A stretch of 64,000 nucleotides of DNA from Siderastrea radians (Eukaryota > Cnidaria > Anthozoa > Scleractinia > Rhizangiidae), in assembly GCA_964017195.1 (NCBI GenBank), contig OZ024892.1, positions 10,090,866 to 10,154,865 of the forward strand, read 5' to 3'. Below are positions 58,401 to 64,000 of this stretch, one piece after another. The position numbers and the translations under genes were made by a program. Within the stretch, counting starts at the first letter, position 1. Each line of letters starts with the position of its first letter. The notes beneath the pieces were generated by a model. It saw only the letters and a list, made by a program, of their open reading frames with translations, was not told the DNA's origin and did no database searches.

Positions 58401-61400
58401 GTTGTGACGTCATAATTGACAAGTGATAAGCCCAATCTGTTAAGCTAATGACATGCTAAAAACTTGCCAAGTTTCATTGCAAGAGCTTTAACACTTTTCG
58501 AGATCTATAGGGGGGCACTTTGTGCTTCCCCCCCCCCCCACAGGCTCAGAAACTCAAAAAAGCCCAGGCAGGATAGGGTTAAGGCCATCTAGTGAGCTAG
58601 GGTAATGATAAGTTATAATAATAATAATAACACTAATAATAATAAGTATTTGGAGCATATATATAATACAAGAGTCTGTACGCTCTAACATCAAGTACCA
58701 TCATTATACTGCGGAAAAGCTTCTTAAAGTGTTTACTAAATAGGCAAACGTTAGTTTTTAATAGAGAGACTTCAGAATAGAAAGTAAAATTAGGTGATAT
58801 AAGAAATGATTAGAAGATAGAACTTCAATTTTGTGATAAACCAGTTTTGTTATACAATCCCACCCAGACATTTAGTGATCAAACTAACTTCCTGAAAAGA
58901 AAAACAACAATAGTTTGGGAAACAATTTATTTGTTCGTTCGTTTGTTTAAATTTCCTATGTCACTATTTTCTCTGTTCCTTTCCTACAGTGTGCCTGAAT
59001 ATAACTCTATCACTGTCGTGTAAAGCCCTTCCCTTTTCTGTTATCTTTCTGTTCATTGGTGAAATTGCCAAATTCCTGCCTTATCCTTTTTATTTTTTAT
59101 TTTCAGCTTGTATCGTTCAAGCAGAATCCATACATCTGGCACCCTAAATCACGAGTCATTACGTCTTCTGTTCTTGACGTAACTTTAAAGAACGTCACCT
59201 CTGGTAAAGCTATTCACGTGGAAGGTCTCAAAAAGCCCGTGGAATTATTCATCAAGAACTGGGAACGGGAAAAAGAGCAAGAACAAAAACAGAAAGAAAA
59301 GAAGAAACAGCAACGAGAATATTTTGTAAAGCCAAGTCCTCCAAACTCGATAAAGAATATGCGCTTTCATAAAATTTTCCTTCCTTATATAGACGTGGAA
59401 ACAAGTATTAAGATCATACCCTCAAATAACGAAGAACTCGAAATTTACATTAGAAACAAAGTAAGACCAACGCCGGCAGAAAATGTCTTTAAAACCATTG
59501 TTCCAAACTTTTCCGCTTGTTTAAACCATACCGAAGACAATGGGTTTTTCAACTGCTTCTCGGACCCTTATCTGTTCACCATATCACCAAGAATAACGGG
59601 ACACACAGGCAGGCACTACCTCGGAATTCGATATGTCCACAAACCACTCGAGAGTAACAAGGGTACGCGCGTCAAGAGATCATGCCGCGATGTCAGTGGC
59701 CGACGTCAAAAGCGGTCATGCGTTGAGGTGAAGAGCCCACCAATTATGGGAAAACTTGCAACGTCAGCATTTCGGAATGGTTCTGATGTGAAGTATAACT
59801 TGACTGTTGCCATGGGAGCATGTATGTATTGGTCAGATGAACAGATGGAGTGGACTAACAGAGGATGCAAGGTATAGAGTTACCTTAAGGATTTGGATTT
59901 GGATTTGAAAATGGAGATTTTTTGCCTGCTGGTCTGAGATAAAATAGACCTCATTCATTTTGACGTTAAAAGAGGAGAAATATTGTGCCACTTTGGCCTG
60001 AAAACAGGAAATAAAGAACAACACGATTTTTTATGAAATAGTATCGGTGTTTTGAGCGCTCGGCCATAATTTAGAGGGTTAATCGCTCGGTTAGATATGA
60101 ACTTAATTTGATATTACAGCTACAGTTATACAAAAAACCTCTTTAACTGTTCGAGAGCACCTGTGGATATATGGTCTCTTTGAGAGCATTTCGTTAACAG
60201 GCATTTAGGATTGAGAGTTACTTACCTGTAAACGCATGCGCGTAATATTATTGCTGACCAAAATGGTCCATTAAGCCCTGGAGTTCCAGCTGTTAAACAG
60301 GCAAAAGTAAAAAGCCAAGTGAATTAGGCTACATCTAACACAATTCCGTTTATCCTTCTTAAAAACCTGTTTTTAGATTGGCAGTGAATCAAAGGTCAGT
60401 AAACTTCACTGTCTTTGCAATCATTTGTCAGCGTTTGGTGGAGATTTCTTTGTGGCGCCAAATCCGATCGACTTTGACAAAGTGTTCGCCGAGTTTGGGC
60501 GGCTGGGCGAGACTGGCAACTACGTAGTTTTGTCCTTCGTTTGTTTAACGTTTGGTTTATATGCGGTTGGCCTCGTTTTCGCCCGTAGAGCTGACAAGAA
60601 AGATTACTTTGAGGTAAATTACACGATTCCCTTTCCTCCATCATTTGCACACTGCAGCTGCTTAATCCACTTCTACGTCACTCTCACTCACCAAGTTACC
60701 TACCTACTCTTCTTAAAGGAGCTACGTCACGGATAACGCAACTTGAAAAAGCTGGCAAGTTTTTTCAAGTTTGTCATTCGTAATCTGTCTTAATCTCCCT
60801 CAGTCGTAACCATCCGTGTTTAGTTTTGGTTAATTATTACTTCTTTGGTGTTTTTCTACATTGGGAAACTATTATTTTGAGGTTTCCGTTAATGAGAAAA
60901 TAATTTTGTCAGATCAGAAAAATGAATGAAAACGCCGTGTCATAGTTCCTTTAATAACAGAATGTGTTAATAAGTAGAGTTTCCTCGAAGTATGCTAGTT
61001 TTCCTTCTGAGCGTTAGTGCCTTATTGTGCTATTCATTCTCAGCGAAGATTACGGTGAATTTGTTGTCAATTGTTGTTGCAGAGAGGTAACACTTTCAGG
61101 GTTATAACAAATATTTTAACATGCACAGAGGTATATGAGAGTATAGCAAAATGTGCTCTCGGTAAATAGTATCAGGCAAATTGTATGCATCCATTCACTG
61201 ACGTACAGGACTGACAGAAAATAGTAACAAACGCGAACTGTTAACTGAAGTTGGAAACATCGAAAAAATTAAAACGATGATGGCAAGTTTGCAGTAGCTT
61301 GTCATGCGCAGTAGGTATGTGATGGTCCAGGAAAGTACTTTTCCGGGGACATCAGGCACGTTATTTATTTTCTATGTTGTTCCCTTTCCACCGAGCAAAT

Positions 61401-63562
61401 TTTATTACTACAAGCTAATAGGATGAGTCTATTTCAAAAACCTGCAAAGTACGTCTTGTCTAGAAAGACCCCTTATCTTCTTGAATTACTAGATAAGAAA
61501 CGACCTGAGCTTCTCTATAATTTTTGTTTTTTAAGGTGGCTCCTAATGTCCATTTGATGACAGGAGGAGATAGCGACAGTACGTGCACTTACGACATCTC
61601 CATCCAAACAGGGATCTGGCGAAGCAGCGGAACCACGGCAAATGTGACAATAGTTCTGTTTGGCGAGAACGGATGTACACCTCCCATTCTGTTGACACAC
61701 AATCATCTCGAGAAGAAGTTCTTCGCTCGAGGAAGCGTGAACACATTTACTCTCCATCTCTCAGAATCCCTGGGTTCGCTGTTTAAAATCCACATTTGGC
61801 ACGACAACTCGGGAAATAACCCACCGTGGTTTTTCCACCAGGTGTTGGTCACCTGCAATGAAACTGATGACAAATGGTATTTCCTGGGCAACCGGTGGCT
61901 GGCTCTCGAAAAAGGAGATGGTGAGATTGAAGCAGAGATTTTTTCCTCGGGAAAAAAGGAATCACTGGCGTTTAAAAACCTGTTTCACTTTCGAGGCGCC
62001 AAAACTCTCGGTGAGAAGCACTTATGGTTGTCACTGTTCACAAAGGCTCCTCATAGCACTTTTAGTCGATGCCAACGCCTTTCTTGTTGCCTCTCTATCT
62101 TGTTTGCTGCCATGGTTACGAACGCGATGTTCTACAAACAAGGTATTGCACCTGAAGACACATTTAAGATCGGTCCTATCGAGCTTTCATGGACTCAGAT
62201 TAAAATTGGACTTCAGAGTGGCTTGGTTGCAATTCCTGTCAATGCCCTTGTTGTTGCAATATTTAGGAACATTAAACCATCTTCTTCAAAAGAAACCGGA
62301 AATAATAAGCTAGAAGATGACGACGCAAAACCAACTGGATGTTTTCCCCATTACTGCATTTACATTGGCTGGACGCTCTGTCTGATGACATCACTTGTGT
62401 CGGCCGCTTTCGTTGTGTTTTATAGCTTAATGTGGGGCAAGAAAGTAGCCAATCAGTGGCTCGCATCAGTGTTGATCTCATTCTTCCAGGATGTCATTGT
62501 GATTCAGCCAATCAAAGTAGTGATTTTAGTATCGCTGCTGTCACTCATTATAAAAAAGCCAATCGAAAATGACGAAGTGTACGGTCAAGGTCACTCGAAC
62601 CACAAAATGGACAAGAAATTTACTTCATATCCTCCGAGAGACAAAGAATTGCACAAGGTGCGCTCTGTGAGTGTTCTTAAGAGCAGACTTGTTACTGTAC
62701 TGATGGAGATTGCCCTGTTTATTTTGTTCCTGTCTCTTCTGATGGTGGTGTGTTATGGGAATCGTGACAGCAGACGATATCAGCTCACAGAAGCAGTCAG
62801 GCGTGTCTTCACCAACTTTGACAAGGTTTGAAAAACTGTTTTTAAACTGTATTTGGTTGCCAGTTACGCTGTCGTTTTGCCTATTAAATACGCTACCATC
62901 ACTTGTTGCTTTTCTCTTTGCTTTTCTTTACTGTTTGTAGGCTATCATAATTTGACCCTAACCCTTTCATACGACTAAACTTTTCTGTAAATGGTCGTAT
63001 TAACCGGGGTTTTGTTCCATAATGGCAGAAATAAATTTTATGGGCTGCATGACCATCTGAAAGCGCCGTTGTTATACTAGGCAATTTTATTGCAACTTGT
63101 CCCCCAATGTTGTTGCGCCGTTGCGAGACAAGTTGCACGCAACGTTGACTTGTGTAACACTTCTACGCAACACTGGAAAAGTTCGTTGCAGCGTTGCGAG
63201 GATCGTCGCGAAAAGTAGAACCGACTTCTACTTCTCGCAACGATTGCAGCACCAAAAAAGTTGCCAGAAATGTTCACTTCAGGGTATGTTATACTGGGCA
63301 ATTTTTCCTGCAACTTGTATCGCAACAAAATTGCGAGACAAGTTGCAAAACAAATTGCCTAGTGTAACAGCGCCTTTATTCGATCAACAGGCAAATAGCA
63401 TAGAGTCGTTTTGGACATGGACCAGAAAACACCTCTTACCAGGCCTCTACGAAGTCAAGTGGTATAATGGCAGGCCCTTTTCGTATAATGAAGGGTTTAT
63501 CAGCAACAGAGAGTCTTTTATGGTAGGAATGCCGAGACTAAGACAAAAGAGAATACAAAGGG
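43828..63562 (+). CDS. Gene B: discoidin-bearing polycystin-1-like receptor-channel (3' end outside window)
   Basis: Exons: 43828-43912, 44063-44406, 46869-47010, 48115-48224, 49265-49323, 50190-50344, 50899-51628, 51949-52585, 55046-55210, 55655-55783, 56729-56929, 57563-57814, 59107-59871, 60377-60613, 61536-62825, 63391-63562. The visible reading is 5473 bases, about 1824 codons, open throughout. Order: signal peptide, F5/8C discoidin (about 29-190), SEA-like (about 191-247), REJ-like (about 299-754), GAIN/GPS (HLS at 1274-1276), TM1, PLAT, TM2-6, start of the TOP domain. The final exon must lie beyond 64000. It is a tandem paralogue of gene A on the same strand, 3.95 kb downstream of its stop. 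Compared with A it has an extra discoidin module and lacks two introns. Ligand unknown; the discoidin domain suggests binding of carbohydrate, collagen or lipid. Confidence 0.92.
44063..44406 (+). CDS. Gene B exon 2: F5/8C discoidin domain, main part
   Basis: Begins SCQMPFGLENGVIKDEQLSA and includes the discoidin hallmarks LNLRSWPPGYRANNDM, HPWISVELGRKLIVTGIATQ and VAEWITSYRVMYA. The acceptor is TCTACAG|AG (phase 1) and the donor CTG|GTAAGT (phase 0). Discoidin domains bind phospholipid, collagen or carbohydrate; the loop residues here do not tell which. Confidence 0.94.
44407..46055. other. Gene B intron 2, first part: nothing recognised
   Basis: AT-rich intron sequence between the two discoidin exons; a doubled GTTTATCGTTT word lies at about 45519-45540. 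No coding match to either paralogue. Confidence 0.45.
46056..46486 (+). mobile_element. 3' end of a non-LTR retrotransposon with (TTA)n tail
   Basis: Translates in part to SRLVVPLILGTFQDSASAIF then NSLPVNTRSCTDFKEYQC, the usual C-terminal end of jockey/CR1-type reverse transcriptase ORFs (LWNSLP...FK...L). It ends in about 45 bases of TTA repeat. It is 5' truncated, in gene B intron 2. Confidence 0.72.
46869..47010 (+). CDS. Gene B exon 3: F5/8C discoidin domain, C-terminal part
   Basis: Encodes NFTGNKDSNTIRRHEIVVPA, then LPSSWHNNIGLRMEVYGCEP, the canonical discoidin ending (W-H-x-x-I-x-L-R-M-E-x-Y-G-C). The acceptor is ACGTTATGAG|AAT and the donor G|GTAAGG, phase 1 out. With exon 2 it makes a symmetrical phase 1-1 cassette. 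Confidence 0.9.
47350..47579. mobile_element. 230-bp MITE with CAGGGGCCCGTTTC ends
   Basis: CCAGGGGCCCGTTTCGCGAA (47350) and its inverse at the right (...TTTCGAGAAACGGGCCCCAGG, 47579) pair over about 40 bases with few mismatches. In gene B intron 3. Confidence 0.78.
47914..48042. repeat. (GGAC/GGAT/GGGA)n microsatellite
   Basis: Purine-rich tetranucleotide field in gene B intron 3, ending about 70 bases before exon 4. Confidence 0.88.
48115..48224 (+). CDS. Gene B exon 4: SEA-like domain, first half
   Basis: Encodes YYFEAWLMFDNSPFTIQYMN then TSSDEYKEAALRATEE, a good SEA-type pattern. It has the same length (110) and phases as gene A exon 2. The acceptor is TAATTTAG|G and the donor GAG|GTCAGT. 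Confidence 0.87.
48367..49143. mobile_element. 777-bp hAT-like element with CAGGGACCGCGCG ends
   Basis: CAGGGACCGCGCGG at 48367 is inverted at 49130-49143 (CCGCGCGAGGG type, ending GGTCCCTG). CAGGG-start ends are common in hAT-like elements. An 8-bp target duplication is not clean (TGAATAAA against ATAAAGAA). A third copy of the CCCTCGCGCGGTCCC word lies at about 48918. It fills gene B intron 4. Confidence 0.62.
49265..49323 (+). CDS. Gene B exon 5: SEA-like domain, second half
   Basis: Encodes VQSYFNNVGGYLFNRILRLR. It is 59 bases, the same length and phase as gene A exon 3, with acceptor TTTCTTAG and donor GAG|GTAAAT. No GSVVV-type SEA autocleavage motif is visible in either paralogue. Confidence 0.84.
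49754..49810. repeat. Head-to-head Penelope-type tail words
   Basis: The minus strand reads CTGACGAAGGGCTAATGCTC then GAAGTGTCAGC; the adjacent plus strand reads GAAGAAGGGCCAACGCTCGA then AACC. The two copies face each other around 49784. In gene B intron 5. Confidence 0.5.
50190..50344 (+). CDS. Gene B exon 6: linker before the REJ region
   Basis: Encodes SPQPSPTIATFTTAEIAIYC and on to FEPEYLKIKYP, the counterpart of gene A exon 4. The acceptor is ATTTCTAG|T and the donor C|GTAAGT. No named domain recognised. Confidence 0.85.
50449..50660. mobile_element. TTAACCCTT-ended MITE, copy 2
   Basis: Right end GGGCTTAAAGGGTTAA; the left end is degenerate (GTAACTCTTTAAGCC). The interior matches the copy at 42589-42802. 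In gene B intron 6. Confidence 0.6.
50899..51628 (+). CDS. Gene B exon 7: N-terminal REJ-like region
   Basis: Starts LSCDCLPPEVNLSLKHSVSE. It holds a 'YDYGFLRVRHP' turn, 'SKVKLDSSGSYDPEFKWLQY' (the REJ 'LD.SGS.DPD' motif) and 'LNFSWQCQRQC'. The donor CG|GTAGAG joins exon 8 in frame as DIRCINNC; the stop that follows in the unspliced frame (TAG) confirms an intron is needed. Confidence 0.92.
51949..52585 (+). CDS. Gene B exon 8: REJ-like region, C-terminal half
   Basis: Starts CINNCAKKVSPQRLLTLQVF and ends IIDAFGEFSTVFVKTK. It covers gene A exons 6 and 7 without an intron between them. It includes FHISCLGWFDKDTPLRYAFT, matching gene A's [14 protein letters not shown]. Donor AAG|GTAAGG, phase 0. 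Confidence 0.93.
52860..53410 (+). repeat. Satellite-like array, about 106 bp period
   Basis: CAGCACCACAGGAAAG recurs at 53114, 53220 and 53326, exactly 106 apart. Older, less regular units start at 52915 and about 53005. Each unit contains TTTCATTTGAATGG...CAGACTCAAAA. It sits in gene B intron 8. Confidence 0.85.
53556..54210. mobile_element. 655-bp TTAA element, first of a tandem pair
   Basis: Left end TTAAGGTGATTCCCTCGAA and right end GGAATCACCTTAA are inverted. Inside are GGGGTCACCG...GAAAACGACCATTTATTT and AAAATGATGCGCAGAAAGGA, shared with the next element. Confidence 0.75.
54207..54890. mobile_element. About 680-bp TTAA element, second of a tandem pair
   Basis: Begins TTAAGGTGAGTCCATCGAAA, using the TTAA that ends the first element, and ends GAATGAAATCACCTCAA near 54890. 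The internal order is the same as in the first copy (AAAACGACCATTAATTT, CTATCAAGTTCC, AAAATGATGCGCAGAAAGGA). Confidence 0.72.
55046..55210 (+). CDS. Gene B exon 9: post-REJ helical region
   Basis: Fifty-five codons, VKPPPASEALLKLIKEAQSE and on. The QGNDVDKAADMAITVLSVVD helix matches gene A exon 8. The acceptor is GTATCCAG and the donor ACG|GTAAGA, phase 0. Confidence 0.9.
55655..55783 (+). CDS. Gene B exon 10: pre-GAIN helices
   Basis: Forty-three codons, FKDSVLNIMAGVEVNRLNLV and on to HSLPQSSQ, the counterpart of gene A exon 9. The acceptor is GTTTCCCAG and the donor CAG|GTGTGT. Confidence 0.88.
56035..56205. repeat. Head-to-head tRNA-derived SINE pair
   Basis: The plus-strand copy at 56125-56200 starts GGCTTGATAACTCAGTTGG (A box) and has GGGTTCGAGTCCC (B box), ending GAAGCC. 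The minus-strand half-copy at about 56037-56081 reads GGTATCAGAGAGGTCGTGG and on. It has the same head-to-head layout as 120-405. In gene B intron 10. Confidence 0.6.
56729..56929 (+). CDS. Gene B exon 11: pre-GAIN helices
   Basis: Sixty-seven codons, EDALTLLRKSTMFLATTKND and on to NVNASIDRHK, the counterpart of gene A exon 10. Acceptor TCTAAAAG, donor AAG|GTAGGT, phase 0. Confidence 0.88.
57563..57814 (+). CDS. Gene B exon 12: GAIN region, N-terminal part
   Basis: Eighty-four codons, SINITKSCVEIVDILKDEVV and on, with a 'VKLPDPSALFPG' strand matching gene A's '[11 protein letters not shown]'. Acceptor ACTTTAG, donor AAG|GTAAGG. It carries two extra cysteines (SCVEIV, GICEN) absent from gene A. 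Confidence 0.9.
57910..58620. repeat. Old repeat unit split by a TTAA element
   Basis: GTACTGCTCAGTAGCTCTTAATTTG...CAGACTCAAAAG to the left and GGCCATCTAG to the right form one unit of the 52860-53410 family. It is interrupted at TTAA by the 57986-58582 element. Confidence 0.65.
57986..58582. mobile_element. 597-bp TTAA element with polyG/polyC ends
   Basis: TTAACCCTATTTAGCCTGGG at the left and CCCAGGCAGGATAGGGTTAA at the right are inverted with small differences. G- and C-runs (58000-58012, 58529-58541) lie just inside. It carries TGACGTCAT and AAAATGGCGG words. Gene B intron 12. Confidence 0.78.
58616..58645. repeat. (TAA)n microsatellite
   Basis: Short trinucleotide repeat after the TTAA element. 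Confidence 0.8.
59107..59871 (+). CDS. Gene B exon 13: GAIN domain core
   Basis: Two hundred and fifty-five codons, LVSFKQNPYIWHPKSRVITS and on. The 'KKPVELFI' strand is followed by an E/K/Q-rich insert (59261-59320), then 'YFVKPSPPNS'. Two dibasic sites, RVKRSC (59668-59685) and RQKRSC (59704-59721), precede the first GPS cysteine (CMYWSDEQMEWTNRGCK). Phase 0. Confidence 0.94.
60377..60613 (+). CDS. Gene B exon 14: GPS and first transmembrane helix
   Basis: Encodes HCLCNHLSAFGGDFFVAPNP; the HLS triad at 60422-60430 is the expected self-cleavage site. TM1 is VVLSFVCLTFGLYAVGLVFA, followed by basic RRADKKDYFE. It is 237 bases, identical in length to gene A exon 13. Confidence 0.95.
61536..62825 (+). 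CDS. Gene B exon 15: PLAT domain plus TM2-TM6
   Basis: Four hundred and thirty codons starting VAPNVHLMTGGDSDSTCTYD. The PLAT part has DISIQTGIWRSSGTTANVT, RGSVNTFTLHLSESLG, IHIWHDNSGNNPPWFF and KWYFLGNRWLAL. It continues without interruption into the [10 protein letters not shown] motif, [19 protein letters not shown], and a final ALFILFLSLLMVVCYGN helix. Gene A carries an intron between these parts. Donor AAG|GTTTGA, phase 0. Confidence 0.95.
63060..63377. mobile_element. MITE abutting gene B exon 16
   Basis: AAAGCGCCGTTGTTATACTA (63060 on, then GGCAATTTT) is inverted at the right end (AAATTGCCTAGTGTAACAGC then GCCTTT). Repeated ACAAGTTGC/GCAACTTGT words fill the inside. The right end lies about 13 bases before the exon 16 splice acceptor at 63390. 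Confidence 0.78.
63391..63562 (+). CDS. Gene B exon 16: start of polycystin extracellular domain
   Basis: Encodes ANSIESFWTWTRKHLLPGLY, VKWYNGRPFSYNEGFISNRE and MVGMPRLRQ. It is 172 bases and phase 1 out, as in gene A exon 16; donor GG|GTGAGT. The acceptor (GATCAACAG) lies about 15 bases after a MITE. The next exon is not in the window. Confidence 0.93.
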
Positions 63563-64000
63563 GTGAGTGCATTGGTAATTTATCATTTTATACTTAACCT
63601 TAGACCAAGCATAAGTTTTGATCACAACAATGCCTAAAATGACGTGGGTTACTTCCAAACTTTTTCATTTGAGACTCTGCTTTGTTACGTACCACTTACC
63701 ATCCATGGCTCTTCCTCCATCTATTTGAAATGAACAAGCACAGAAAGTCAAAAGAAGACAAATAATTATCTTGGTGCAATCATTAGGCAGATGTAGTAAG
63801 ACGCCAGACAAGCTTTTAACTCCTGAAAAAAACAAAAAACAATAAAAAAATTATTGGTCACATTGGGTCTTTCTACGTTTTGAGAGGGTAAAGAGAATTT
63901 TTGTGCGCGCGATCACCATTATTTTCACACTACATTAACTATTTTGATAACAAAAAGTGCAGAGTGACAAAACGGTTGGGGACATGCAGTGAGCTGTAGA
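63563..64000. other. Gene B intron 16, incomplete
   Basis: Follows the GTGAGT donor at 63563. No exon resembling gene A exon 17 (start CPKDLL, YDGGGY) is present, so the last exon lies beyond the window; gene A's equivalent intron is 1.9 kb. Confidence 0.6.

Overview
The window is animal nuclear DNA: interrupted genes with GT/AG introns, long AT-rich introns packed with miniature inverted-repeat elements, tRNA-derived SINEs, a Penelope-like retroelement and many microsatellites. The protein architecture and the repeat style suggest an anthozoan cnidarian, most likely a stony coral; that is inference, since no species marker is present. || The window holds two head-to-tail paralogous genes on the + strand, both large 11-transmembrane polycystin-1-like proteins. 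I joined their exons by hand from splice signals, reading phase and paralogue comparison. Gene A (5960-39873) appears complete: 17 exons, 6543 coding bases including the stop, about 2180 residues. Its order is signal peptide, SEA-like domain, REJ-like region, GAIN with GPS (HLS cleavage triad), TM1, PLAT, five TMs, polycystin extracellular (TOP) domain, five channel TMs, and a polybasic tail. Gene B (43828 to beyond the window) shows 16 exons and about 1825 residues. It has the same order, but an F5/8C discoidin domain sits between the signal peptide and the SEA-like domain. Its last exon, with most of the TOP domain and the pore, lies past 64000. || Layout: 1-5959 is upstream flank with SINEs, a 2.1-kb DNA transposon and a non-LTR retrotransposon tail. 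Gene A follows; its intron 8 is 10.3 kb and carries two GC-rich minisatellites, a mariner-type MITE and other repeats, and intron 9 carries a Penelope-like relic. The intergenic stretch 39874-43827 has no recognised gene. Gene B then runs to the window end; its intron 8 is a satellite array plus two tandem TTAA elements. || How they would work: in this family the extracellular part senses ligand or force, the GPS self-cleaves in the ER, PLAT binds lipid or protein on the cytosolic side, and the C-terminal TMs form or join a polycystin channel. The most informative contrast is the phase 1-1 discoidin cassette present in B and absent in A. Also notable are conserved dibasic convertase-like sites inside both GAIN regions, a lysine near the position of the usual acidic pore-filter residue in A, and several MITEs lying close to splice acceptors.
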